A stretch of 18,464 bases of DNA. It comes from Leptospira ellisii (lineage in GTDB: Bacteria > Spirochaetota > Leptospiria > Leptospirales > Leptospiraceae). The position numbers and the translations under genes were made by a program. The stretch is taken from assembly GCF_002811955.1 (NCBI RefSeq), contig NZ_NPEF01000066.1, positions 1 to 18,464 on the forward strand, in the 5' to 3' direction. Below, in pieces: positions 1 to 7,198 of the stretch (the stretch's first letter is position 1; each line of letters starts with the position of its first letter). The notes beneath the pieces were generated by a model that was given only the letters and a program-made list of their open reading frames with translations, had not been told where the DNA came from and made no database searches.

Positions 1-52
1 TTAAAATGGGAATGTAAGCTCCTTTCTTTTTGAGAAAGCGTTTTTTTTCTCA

Positions 53-994
53 GTGATCGTAACTTACCCGGTTTGGAATATGGACAAGATGGGAAAAAGA
101 GGAACGTTACTTTCTTTGTTCTTCGATAAAAAAGGAACCTTCTTTTGGAACGGAACTTTGTGTCTGCTTTCCGGTTCCGGAATTTATTTTTCCTTAGGGG
201 AATTTTCCGCTCCCACTCCCGTTTTGTACATTCTCATTTTATGTTTTTTCTTTCCCTTTTCGTTTTTGCTCATTTCCGTCTTATATCTCGTGTTGATTTC
301 GGAAAGTAAGGGGATCGGGGATTTCGAGGAGACCGAAAATTCGGCTTCCGAGCGTTCCTTTCTCGGGTCGCGGATTTATAATTTGAGAATGACGCCGCAT
401 TTTCTGTTCAATTCGCTGATGACGTTGCGCATTTATATGGAAGGGGAACGGGCCGACGCGATCGATTATCTGGACAGTTTATCCAATATGCTCCGTTATT
501 CGTTTCGTTTTGTGGATCGGGAACGTGTTTCGATCAGCGAAGAATTGGATTTCACCCTTTCCTATTTCGATCTCATCAAAGAGAAAGCGAAGGGTCCTTT
601 TCGGATTCTTTTGAAAAAAGGGGAGGAGTTGGAATTGGGAGAGGTTTTTATCCCTCCTTTTCTGATTCAAACCTTGGTCGAAAATTCGATCAAACACGCG
701 GTGTTGAAGTCCGATTCCACGGTGACGATCGAAATCCTGATTCAAAAACCTTCGTCGGATCGGATCCGAATCATCGTGCAGGACGACGGGCCGGGAGCCA
801 AAATCGCCGGGACTTTTTCTTCGGGAACGTTCTTTTATCTACGCAGAAGATTGAACGAAATCTGTTCCCAATCCGATCTGAAAATCCAAAGTTCTCCCGG
901 AGAAGGTTTTAAAACGGAAATTTCCTTCCATAACTCTCATTCGACGCAAGAACGGAAAAAAAGCCCCTTCTCGGGAAAAGAAATTTCTTTCTGA
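53..994 (+). CDS. LytS-type (His_kinase family) sensor histidine kinase
   Basis: Membrane sensor kinase predicted to autophosphorylate and pass phosphate to a LytTR response regulator. Two hydrophobic segments lie at about residues 31-51 and 56-83, joined by only a few residues, so there is almost no external sensing loop. The His_kinase core follows: MTPHFLFNSL with the phosphoacceptor His116, then the N box LVENSIKHAV (Asn211, His215) and the G1 box QDDGPG (about 243-248). The G2 box is weak (SGTFFYLRRRL). No PAS, HAMP or GAF domain is present. The start is uncertain: GTG at 53 gives 313 residues, but ATG at 80 or 89 is possible and none has a clear Shine-Dalgarno. The only LytTR regulator seen lies at 5349-6050, so the pair is split by unrelated genes. 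Family assignment is firm; the partner is inference. Confidence 0.88.
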   Translation: MIVTYPVWNMDKMGKRGTLLSLFFDKKGTFFWNGTLCLLSGSGIYFSLGEFSAPTPVLYILILCFFFPFSFLLISVLYLVLISESKGIGDFEETENSASERSFLGSRIYNLRMTPHFLFNSLMTLRIYMEGERADAIDYLDSLSNMLRYSFRFVDRERVSISEELDFTLSYFDLIKEKAKGPFRILLKKGEELELGEVFIPPFLIQTLVENSIKHAVLKSDSTVTIEILIQKPSSDRIRIIVQDDGPGAKIAGTFSSGTFFYLRRRLNEICSQSDLKIQSSPGEGFKTEISFHNSHSTQERKKSPFSGKEISF

Positions 995-1100
995 GCGTTC
1001 ATCGAATTTCGCTTTCCCGCTCTATTGATTTATAATACGGATGATTCCGCCGGTGGGATTTCCCGCCGCGCCCCGTCTAAAATTCTGTTCGGAGTAAAGC

Positions 1101-1511
1101 ATGATTTTTGAAAACAGCGAAGTAGATTATTCTACGAGTGAAATGAAGGTTTCGGTCGAGGAATTCTCCGGCTTCCAATCGGATGACGGTTCGAAATGTT
1201 TTATCGTAAAGGTTAGCGGCGAGGTGAATATCTTCTCCGCGAAAAATCTGAAGGCGTTGATCGAGGAGATCGCCAAGGACGGGAACCGCAAGATTTGTCT
1301 GGATTTGGCGGACCTCCGTTATCTCGATTCCTCGGGGATCGCCGTTTTTATCGGAGCGCACGCTTTGTTGCGGAGAAAAAATTCGGATCTGATCCTTTTT
1401 TCCATTCCCCCGCAGATCGATCGCATCTTCGAAATGACGCGTTTGAAACCTTTGTTCAAGATTGCGGCTAACGCCGATGAGGCGACCCGCAAGGCGGCGG
1501 GAGAGACCTAA
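1101..1511 (+). CDS. STAS-domain protein, anti-sigma factor antagonist-like
   Basis: A single STAS domain of the SpoIIAA/RsbV type, which in the known family binds an anti-sigma kinase and is switched by serine phosphorylation. The diagnostic stretch is LDLADLRYLDSSGIAVFI, where Ser78 is the residue matching the phosphorylated serine of SpoIIAA. Length 136 residues is slightly above the usual 100-115 because of about 15 extra N-terminal residues; ATG at 1143 is an alternative start. The ATG at 1101 has a GGAG about 8 bases upstream. A TATAAT at 1031-1036 could be the -10 of its promoter, but the -35 region is poor. It follows the kinase gene by 106 bases, and its 3' end meets the convergent gene at 1520 with only 8 bases between. 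No anti-sigma kinase is visible in the window, so its partner is unknown. Confidence 0.85.
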   Translation: MIFENSEVDYSTSEMKVSVEEFSGFQSDDGSKCFIVKVSGEVNIFSAKNLKALIEEIAKDGNRKICLDLADLRYLDSSGIAVFIGAHALLRRKNSDLILFSIPPQIDRIFEMTRLKPLFKIAANADEATRKAAGET

Positions 1512-1519
1512 GTGATTCG

Positions 1520-2686
1520 TTAAAACCGAAGTTGGAACCGGACCTGGGCGCCGGTCTCCGAATTGGGGGAAACTCGTTCCGTCGTAATCGGAAAACGAAA
1601 GGAGGGGACTACGCTGAAGGAGGATTCGCTCCGGTTCGAGATAAAAGGATTTAAAAACCAAAGATCCAAAAGATTGAGGACGTAGAATAAGGACGTCAGG
1701 ATCAGAAGCGAACGGTTGTTGTTCTTGTGATGGTAGTAACCTTCATAGTCGAAGTCCGCGTGTAATAGCCCGTAATCCCCTCCGAATAATATACATTTTT
1801 CGTTATATATTCTCTGCTTATGAAGTTCCTTTTTTCCCCGTTCGTATTCGTATTCTGCGGCAAGCGCGGTAACCACGGTGGACGTCAGTAGGGATACGCC
1901 GATTTTTTTTCTCCCTGTCCGTATCTGATAACTTCCCGGTATTAAAAATTCGTAAAATCGAATCCGTTGTGTCGCGGGGCGCTCTTCTTCCGTTCGTTTC
2001 GGAACGGAGGCGGCGGGTTGCGCGGTCGGTTCGTTTCGATATAGGATTTTTTGAATCGCCGAGTTCGGAATCTTCGTTTTGGTTCCCTTTTCGATTAGCG
2101 TCGTTTTGTTCGAATCGATTTCGGAAAGAAATCCCGATTTCGTTTTCCCCCGTTTTAAAAAAATTTCAACCGGATATTCCCCGAAAACGTTCCTGAATTT
2201 TTTTTTCACGGGAGGAAACTTATATTCCGCCGAAAGCAGATTCCTCAATTCCACGTAACGTAGTTCGGAGTTCTTTTCGTCGTAATAGACGAATCTATTC
2301 TTGGAGTCCGTTCCCAAAAAGATCCATTCGTTTTCTTCCGGATATTCCTTCGTTCTGAGGCTGGTCCGGATTCCGTTAAATCCGATTTCGATGTTGAATA
2401 TCTGATCCGACCTCAGTTCCGAAATCCCGTCGGGGGTGGAGATGAGTATTCCGTTTTTCTTATATTCTATCACTTTGCCGATCAACGCGCTTTTATCCTT
2501 GAGAAGGATCGTGTCGGCGGTTAGGGGGAAAAGGGGGAGCGAGATCAATAATAACGCGTATTTCGCGTAAAGGGCGGGTCCGTATCCTGTCCCGGTTTTT
2601 TCGAATTTACGATACGGACGCGTTAATACGCGTAAAAAACATGGGATGCGGTTTCGTAAACCGCCGGAGACCGGATTCTGAAACAT
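1520..2686 (-). CDS. exported protein of unknown function with duplicated beta repeat
   Basis: I cannot assign a function. Residues 41-57 (KYALLLISLPLFPLTA) look like a signal peptide, but about 40 residues precede it from the ATG at 2686, which lacks a Shine-Dalgarno; the real start may be an internal TTG. Two similar modules follow: residues about 58-101 (TILLKDKSALIGKVI to QIFNIEIG) and about 173-216 (EIFLKRGKTKSGFLSEI to IQKILYRN). Each reads as hydrophobic-LK-x-G/K, then GKV/GFL, then a hydrophobic strand ending in IxKI-like residues, which suggests a small beta-barrel repeat. Residues 248-278 (IPGSYQIRTGRKKIGVSLL) resemble the PG-x-Q-x-x-x-GR-x-x-x-G signature of the DUF5683 membrane family, and a further hydrophobic helix lies at about 326-348. 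The protein ends QVRFQLRF with a terminal Phe, as in some outer-membrane proteins. Confidence 0.7.
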   Translation of the reverse strand: MFQNPVSGGLRNRIPCFLRVLTRPYRKFEKTGTGYGPALYAKYALLLISLPLFPLTADTILLKDKSALIGKVIEYKKNGILISTPDGISELRSDQIFNIEIGFNGIRTSLRTKEYPEENEWIFLGTDSKNRFVYYDEKNSELRYVELRNLLSAEYKFPPVKKKFRNVFGEYPVEIFLKRGKTKSGFLSEIDSNKTTLIEKGTKTKIPNSAIQKILYRNEPTAQPAASVPKRTEEERPATQRIRFYEFLIPGSYQIRTGRKKIGVSLLTSTVVTALAAEYEYERGKKELHKQRIYNEKCILFGGDYGLLHADFDYEGYYHHKNNNRSLLILTSLFYVLNLLDLWFLNPFISNRSESSFSVVPSFRFPITTERVSPNSETGAQVRFQLRF

Positions 2687-2909
2687 GAAACGATACGCGA
2701 AAGAGGCGTCGAATTTTCGGCCGAAGTATGCCCGGATCGCCCCGGGTGAAACTTCTTTCCGACGATTTCAATCGACGGTCCGAGGTTTCGAAATACCGAC
2801 CCGCTTTCCAATTTTATTCCGCCGTTTCGCTTAACAATCGAATTTAGGCGTCGCGGAATCGAAAATGTTCTCCCGTATTCGTTTTTATCTGCAGTTCATC
2901 CGTTTTTTA

Positions 2910-3413
2910 TCAAGGCCCCGCCACACAACGGACATAATGAAGGTTGGTTTTCGTCTCCCCTTCGCTTCCCCCGAGATCGAAGTCTATGATCAGAGCGACG
3001 TGTCTTCCGCCTCCGTCTCCTCCGTCGTTCGGGTGAGTGGTCGATGTCCAATAATAGGAGTTATCGGCTGACGGTGTGTTTGGAAAAAAAGCGACCGTGA
3101 TTGCGGGAGCTTCCGCACCGAAGTTTACGATCGAATAGAGTTCCTTGATGTTGGGAAGTCTCCATACGAGTCCGCCCGTGGTGAGCGTGTTACAATAATC
3201 GAGAGCCGCTTGCCAGTTGACCGCGGTGGCCGTTCCCGAACAGGCAGCGGCGGGATCCTGACCGAGGCTGCACTGCGCCCAAGTCAAACCGGTCGTGCCG
3301 TCTAGTACCGTTCCGGACGCTCCTCCCGGATTGAACGGTCCTACGGAAGGACGTTCCACTACGACAAAAAGAAGAAGCGACACGATAAGTATGATGTGTT
3401 TTAGATGTTTCAT
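2910..3413 (-). CDS. DUF1566 (Lcl C-terminal-like) exported protein, second gene of pair
   Basis: A 167-residue exported protein made almost entirely of one DUF1566/Lcl-C domain, a family with many paralogues in Leptospira and often found in surface proteins; function unknown. The N-terminus (MKHLKHIILIVSLLLFVVV) is a signal peptide or anchor. Family hallmarks are TGLTWAQC (about 41-48), AALDYCN, WRLPNIKELYSIVNF, YYWTSTT and HYVRCV near the C-terminus; the paired cysteines probably form disulfides. The start is well supported: a GAGGAGA Shine-Dalgarno lies about 8 bases upstream and overlaps the stop codon of the preceding DUF1566 gene, so the two are almost certainly co-transcribed and translationally coupled. 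No clear terminator follows the stop. Confidence 0.87.
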   Translation of the reverse strand: MKHLKHIILIVSLLLFVVVERPSVGPFNPGGASGTVLDGTTGLTWAQCSLGQDPAAACSGTATAVNWQAALDYCNTLTTGGLVWRLPNIKELYSIVNFGAEAPAITVAFFPNTPSADNSYYWTSTTHPNDGGDGGGRHVALIIDFDLGGSEGETKTNLHYVRCVAGP

Positions 3414-3426
3414 GGATTCATTCTCC

Positions 3427-4938
3427 TCAAAGACTCGTCACGCAAAGATGATAGTAGTCAGTGCTTAACGTTTTGGTTTGATTTTGCGTTTTTCCGGCGA
3501 AGATGCTGATCTTGAAAGCGTTGTCTTTGTTGTTGGCTCTGGATCGGCTCGTCGACGACCAGTAAAAGCTGCTGCTTCGTATGTTGTCCGGAAAAAACGC
3601 CGCGGGAATCATATAATCCCCCACGAAGGAATAATCCAAAATCGACAACATTTCGCGTATCGTAGGAACCCTCCAGCCCTGTTTACCCGCGTAACCCGCT
3701 CCGGAGTTCATCGTATTATAATCTTTGCATCTTTGTATCGCCTGCGACCATGTCGCCTGCAACGCTCCGTACGGCGCAGCGCCGCCCGCACCGCGACAAT
3801 TTCCGGACCCTGGAGACCAAACTTGACCGTGCACACAGGACGCCCATGTTAAGCCGGTCAATCCGTGTCTCGTAATCGGATCGAGGGGATAGGAGCCGCT
3901 CGTACTCGGTCCGATCATCGTCGCACTCGGAGAGTTTCCGATGATCGATCCGTCCATTCCGGAAGCGGCGCAGCCGATCTCCGTTCCGGCCGTGTTCCAA
4001 CATAGGGTTTGCCCTGTGTCGGATAACGCGAAACTTCCCAAATCGGCGAGCGTTCCGCTGGTCGCGACTTTGTTCGCGTTGAGGAAGTTTCCGGCCACGT
4101 CGGTTACGCTCGATGCGACGAGAGTCCAGCGAAACGAAAAATTATCCGGCAGAAATCGGAAAACGACGGTAAGTTCCCTGTCCGAATCCCAGGTATGGGT
4201 ATAGTTCAGATTGGGAAACGGAACGTATGTGCTGCTTGCGATCCGATCTTCGAACGTGACCGTAGGCGTCTTCGAGGTATCCATAGGTTCGTCGAATGCG
4301 AAATACAAAGTGAACGTTCCCGTGCTGTAACCGGAACTTCCGTTGACAGGATTGAAGGTCGTTACGGTGGGTGCGGTTGTGTCCGGAATGGCGGCTAACG
4401 TGGCCGTCGTGTTCGGATTCGTAAAACCGCCGGGAAGCAACGCTACTAACGCGGGATCCGAAGGTTGCGCGGTAATTTGAGCGGAGCCGATCGCCACTTT
4501 GGACGCCAACCCTTTGCTGCCGGCGCCGTTCGAAATCGACATTACTCCCGAATCGGACGAACTCCAATCCACTTTATCCGTCACTTCGGACTGAAGAGCT
4601 CCGTCGGTGTAGTGATACGCGCGGAATTGAATCGTTCCGCCGTCCACGTATCCGCTGGGAGTATTGGGTTCGATCACGATACTTTGAGCGGGGATCGGCG
4701 TTGCGGGAGGCGAGGCAGGAGGAGGCGAACCGCTTCCCACGTCCGATTTATCGCTCGCTTCCGTTTGTCTGCTCGGATGGAGCAGCGAAAAAAACAGGGT
4801 TTCCCCGTTAGGATTTTCGGTGAGGCAAAACTGTGAAAACGCAGAGGCAAAAAAGATTAAAATCCATTTGATCGTTCTTAAGCGGAATCCAACGCTCGAA
4901 TCTCTGAAGTTTTTCTTGTCGCAAATATCTTGTCTCAT
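3427..4938 (-). CDS. large surface protein: Ig-like domains plus C-terminal DUF1566
   Basis: A 503-residue exported protein. The ATG at 4938 has an AGGAAGG Shine-Dalgarno 4-5 bases upstream. A hydrophobic signal (IKWILIFFASAFSQFC) at about residues 24-39 ends in a possible but poor lipobox, with Phe before Cys. A proline-rich linker at about 72-85 is followed by a Big_2-like Ig fold (about 86-160, including VDWSSSDSGVMSISNGAG), then a bacterial Ig-like domain of the SwmB/SbsA type (about 190-300, with AFDEPMDTSKTPTVTF and VTDVAGN). Last comes a DUF1566/Lcl-C domain (about 305-503) with GLTWASCVHGQ, GWRVPTIREMLSILDYS and FYWSSTSRS. Such architectures suit display at the cell surface, perhaps adhesion, but no ligand can be read from sequence. 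It is the first gene of the DUF1566 pair; the two carry paralogous C-terminal domains, consistent with local duplication and loss of Ig domains. Confidence 0.87.
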   Translation of the reverse strand: MRQDICDKKNFRDSSVGFRLRTIKWILIFFASAFSQFCLTENPNGETLFFSLLHPSRQTEASDKSDVGSGSPPPASPPATPIPAQSIVIEPNTPSGYVDGGTIQFRAYHYTDGALQSEVTDKVDWSSSDSGVMSISNGAGSKGLASKVAIGSAQITAQPSDPALVALLPGGFTNPNTTATLAAIPDTTAPTVTTFNPVNGSSGYSTGTFTLYFAFDEPMDTSKTPTVTFEDRIASSTYVPFPNLNYTHTWDSDRELTVVFRFLPDNFSFRWTLVASSVTDVAGNFLNANKVATSGTLADLGSFALSDTGQTLCWNTAGTEIGCAASGMDGSIIGNSPSATMIGPSTSGSYPLDPITRHGLTGLTWASCVHGQVWSPGSGNCRGAGGAAPYGALQATWSQAIQRCKDYNTMNSGAGYAGKQGWRVPTIREMLSILDYSFVGDYMIPAAFFPDNIRSSSFYWSSTSRSRANNKDNAFKISIFAGKTQNQTKTLSTDYYHLCVTSL

Positions 4939-4956
4939 CCAGCCTTCCTACGAATC

Positions 4957-4984
4957 AAATACATTAAGAAAAACTAATGTATTT
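4957..4984 (-). promoter_or_regulatory. perfect 10-bp inverted repeat in DUF1566 leader
   Basis: AAATACATTA at 4957-4966 is exactly complementary to TAATGTATTT at 4975-4984, with an 8-base loop. It ends about 18 bases before the DUF1566 start codon, just upstream of the Shine-Dalgarno. It could be an operator or an mRNA hairpin; the sequence alone does not decide. Confidence 0.55.
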
Positions 4985-4985
4985 C

Positions 4986-5031
4986 GAGAATTCTATCTTT
5001 TTATGACGTGAAACCTTTCATAAAAATTCTC
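4986..5031 (-). promoter_or_regulatory. bulged inverted repeat in DUF1566 leader/promoter region
   Basis: TTTTTATGA at 4998-5006 pairs with TCATAAAAA at 5018-5026 around an 11-base loop. The outer arms GAGAAT (4986-4991) and ATTCTC (5026-5031) extend the pairing across a one-sided bulge. It abuts the perfect repeat at 4957-4984, giving two structured elements in tandem before the DUF1566 pair. Whether it acts as operator or leader RNA is unknown. Confidence 0.45.
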
Positions 5032-5085
5032 AATGAAAAGTACTATTTGACTGCTTTTTATGCCCGAAGAAGAAGCGGTCGTTCT

Positions 5086-5100
5086 GCGGGAATATCCCGC
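5086..5100. repeat. GC dyad GCGGGA-ATA-TCCCGC
   Basis: A 6-bp perfect inverted repeat with a 3-base centre, standing out in an AT-rich context and followed on the + strand by TGCTTTTT. Its half-sites resemble the GTGGGA/TCCCAC half-sites of the dyads at 10661 and 16210. It could also be a weak intrinsic terminator, although no + strand gene ends nearby. Confidence 0.4.
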
Positions 5101-5348
5101 TGCTTTTTCGGAATAAAAAATTGACCTGCAAGGGGACGTAAAATGTGCTTTATATAAATTATTTTCGCGTTTTATACTTTGTTATCATTTTATTATTTCT
5201 GCTTTGTTTGTTCGAAAAAGCGGAATGAAGCGCTTGTTTTGGGGAATGAAACGCATCGTGTTCCTGTTAATACGAATGGACAGCGGATGTTTTTTTTTAA
5301 ATATAGGTCGAAAGGTTTATTTAAACCTTGAGTTCTAGGGTTGGAAGT

Positions 5349-6050
5349 ATGGATAAGTTGTACAAAACGGTGATCATCGAAGACGATTCGAATATCAGTG
5401 ATTTTATAAAAAAAGAAGTGGAAAATCACGGTAAATTCGACGTCGCCGGAACGTTCGATAGGGGTTCGGATGCTTTACGTTTTCTGATCGAAAACAAGGT
5501 GGATCTGCTCCTTCTGGATATCGAACTTCCCGATTTTAACGGATTCGATATTTTGAAGGAATTGGACGAACCGCCTTTGACGATATCCGTGACCGGATAC
5601 GAAGGAAACGCGAAAACCGCGTACGATTACGGAAACATCGATTACGTTACGAAGCCGATCGTGCCGGAAAGACTTTACAAGGCGTTGGACAGGGCGTACG
5701 AAAAGGTTTCGTCCATGAAAGGGGTTTCGATCCATAACTACGGAACCAAGTTTAAGGGTGTGGACAGGAACGTTTTCGTGACGTATTCCAACATAGTATA
5801 CATTTCGTCTAACGGAAAACATTCGATTCTGCATACCGTAGACGACGGAATAGAGGTGATCGGCACCCTGAAGGACCTGGAGCCCAAGTTGTCCATGGGA
5901 AAATTCAGAAGGGTTCACAAGCAGTATATAATAAATATGGAATATTTGGCTCACATCGAATATTTCAGCGGCGGTTCGCACGTAGCCTATATGAAGGACG
6001 ACGAAAAAAGTCAGGTCCCCGTAAGCAGAATCTATCTCTCCGGAATTTGA
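5349..6050 (+). CDS. LytTR-family response regulator
   Basis: A 233-residue cytoplasmic transcription regulator. Residues 1-120 are a receiver domain with the acidic pocket Asp12/Asp13, phosphoacceptor Asp57 in LLLLDIELPDFNGF, Thr82 and Lys102 (YVTKP). Residues about 128-233 are a LytTR DNA-binding domain (VTYSNIVYISSNGKHS, FRRVHKQYIINMEYL). All receiver residues needed for phosphorylation are present. The ATG at 5349 is preferred because it follows GGAAG by 1-6 bases and gives the standard receiver N-terminus; a longer in-frame extension lacks support. The natural partner is a LytS-type kinase, and one lies at 53-994 with unrelated genes between. It is divergent from the DUF1566 operon, a possible but unproven target. 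A stem-loop directly after the stop may end its transcript. Confidence 0.92.
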   Translation: MDKLYKTVIIEDDSNISDFIKKEVENHGKFDVAGTFDRGSDALRFLIENKVDLLLLDIELPDFNGFDILKELDEPPLTISVTGYEGNAKTAYDYGNIDYVTKPIVPERLYKALDRAYEKVSSMKGVSIHNYGTKFKGVDRNVFVTYSNIVYISSNGKHSILHTVDDGIEVIGTLKDLEPKLSMGKFRRVHKQYIINMEYLAHIEYFSGGSHVAYMKDDEKSQVPVSRIYLSGI

Positions 6051-6057
6051 AATAGAA

Positions 6058-6082
6058 GCGGACGACGCGCGATATCGTCCGC
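6058..6082 (+). terminator. stem-loop after the LytTR regulator
   Basis: GCGGACGA at 6058-6065 pairs perfectly with TCGTCCGC at 6075-6082 around a 9-base loop, starting 7 bases after the stop codon. The U-tract is poor (only CGTTTTC about 10 bases later), so it may end transcription weakly or protect the 3' end. Confidence 0.45.
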
Positions 6083-6326
6083 CTGTCCGTCGTTTTCAGG
6101 AGCCAAACCTTCTTCCGAAGGAACGACCGGTCCTCAGCGGGAACCAGGGGATTTTCGCTTTTCACGGCCCTGTGGTATCCTGATCGGAGCGACTTGAGTC
6201 GAGATTAATGCGATTTCAAATTTCCGATCCGGTCTCGTTTTACGCAGGATTGTCCCTGCGGAGCCAGCGGGGTATCCGCGACGAAGGATGAATCTTTCCG
6301 TATTAAGAATCCAATCTTGAACGCAT

Positions 6327-6383
6327 AAAAACGCCGATGAGGTTTTGCAATTTTGGGGATAGGGCGAGGCCCTATCGGCGTTT
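6327..6383 (-). other. nested inverted repeats, possible terminator or structured RNA
   Basis: The inner hairpin GATAGGGC-GAG-GCCCTATC (6358-6376) is a perfect 8-bp stem. An outer pair AAACGCCGAT (6329-6338) and ATCGGCGTTT (6374-6383) is a perfect 10-bp match that shares three bases with the inner stem. On the minus strand the outer stem ends in CGTTTTTATG, like an intrinsic terminator, although no minus-strand gene obviously feeds it. Confidence 0.4.
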
Positions 6384-6464
6384 CCGAAATCGAAAAACGA
6401 AACCGGTCCGGAGTTTAACGGACGTTTTGCGGTATCATTTTTCATTCTAAACTTCTTCATTCGT

Positions 6465-6499
6465 TCGCCCTGTCGTAATCTTAGAAACCGGCAGGGCGA
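6465..6499 (+). terminator. hairpin upstream of the PycTM-like gene
   Basis: TCGCCCTG (6465-6472) pairs with CAGGGCGA (6492-6499) around a 19-base loop and is followed by CTTTTCTT. This could be a weak intrinsic terminator or a leader structure about 60 bases before the next gene. Confidence 0.35.
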
Positions 6500-6562
6500 C
6501 TTTTCTTGGGATTTTCCGCCGAATTCCCTTTTCCTCCTCTTTAAAACTGATTTTCTATTTTC

Positions 6563-7135
6563 GTGCGCGATTCGAATCTGGCCACGACAGCATTCCCTAT
6601 GCAGCCAGAATATTTTTCCAATACCCGTTCCCGTTCCTCGGTGGATTATCTTTTAAGGACCGTTCATCAACATCACGTTCAACTGAGTCTTATGGCGGAT
6701 CAAAAAGCGAACATTCTGATCGCGGCTTCGTTCGTCATTTTATCCCTGGCCCTCGGTTTTCTCCAAAGGGGAACGTATGTTACGGGAATCGTGATTCTTA
6801 TGGGGTTCATCGCCGTGGCCGCTTCGCTGGCGATTTTTGCCGTTATGCCCCTTTCCAGACCCGACAAGATCAAACGGGAAAATCCGCTTTTCTTCGGCAA
6901 TTTCGCCTCTAAGGACGAGGATACGTTTCTCGCAAATTTGGAGACGGCTTTAGAGACGGACGCGTCCTTGTATCGCGCGATATCCAGGGATATTTATCAG
7001 ATGGGAAGGACGATTTATTATACGAAGTACAGGTATCTGCGTTGGAGTTATCGGTTCTTTTTGGCCGGATTCTTCAGCGGAGGGACGTTGATCGTCTTCG
7101 AGATTCTGGGTTGGGTTCCTTTTCTGGCGATCTGA
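6563..7135 (+). CDS. Pycsar effector-like (PycTM/DUF5706) membrane protein
   Basis: The protein matches the PycTM (DUF5706) family, membrane effectors that in Pycsar anti-phage systems respond to cCMP or cUMP and disrupt the inner membrane. The family signature is clear: HQHHVQLSLMADQKANILIA (about 35-54) at the start of the first transmembrane helix, a second helix at about 71-93, ENPLFFGNFASKDEDTFL (about 106-123), then YQMGRTIYYTKYRYLRWSY and a third helix at about 164-185. The 190-residue length fits. The start is uncertain: GTG at 6563 lacks a Shine-Dalgarno and ATG at 6599 (residue 13) is an alternative. No pyrimidine cyclase lies within reach, so it is either an orphan effector served by a distant cyclase or a household member of the family. 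Its 3' end faces the polymerase cassette with 63 bases between. Confidence 0.78.
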   Translation: MRDSNLATTAFPMQPEYFSNTRSRSSVDYLLRTVHQHHVQLSLMADQKANILIAASFVILSLALGFLQRGTYVTGIVILMGFIAVAASLAIFAVMPLSRPDKIKRENPLFFGNFASKDEDTFLANLETALETDASLYRAISRDIYQMGRTIYYTKYRYLRWSYRFFLAGFFSGGTLIVFEILGWVPFLAI

Positions 7136-7198
7136 TCCGCGTTGTCGGATTATATTTTCCAATCGTCTATCTGTCCGAGGATTTCCCGAACGCGCGAG

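Larger units (their letters stand above)
4939..5348. other. divergent intergenic region between DUF1566 pair and LytTR regulator
   Basis: This AT-rich 410-base stretch separates divergent genes and holds no credible coding frame. It carries two inverted repeats close to the DUF1566 gene (4957-4984 and 4986-5031) and a GC-rich dyad at 5086-5100. AT-rich blocks at about 5150-5205 contain several TATAAT-like hexamers (for example TATACT at 5173-5178), but no -35/-10 pair stands out. Both promoters must lie here because the flanking genes diverge. Confidence 0.6.
6051..6562. other. hairpin-rich intergenic region
   Basis: About 512 bases with no convincing gene. A 108-codon frame on the minus strand (6134-6460) shows no domain and a low-complexity, Arg/Lys/Pro-rich product typical of a shadow frame. 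The stretch is unusually rich in short inverted repeats: CGACT-TG-AGTCG near 6191-6202, GCAGG/CCTGC near 6244-6259, the nested structure at 6327-6383 and the hairpin at 6465-6499. It could hold a structured RNA or a decayed repeat; no known RNA family was recognised. Confidence 0.45.

Noticed and set aside
1077..1661. 194-codon minus frame opposite the STAS gene
   Set aside because: It is antisense to a clear STAS domain and to the end of the neighbouring gene, and has no recognisable domain.
6134..6460. 108-codon minus frame
   Set aside because: No domain or signal; it spans several perfect inverted repeats, and its product looks like a shadow of structured non-coding DNA.
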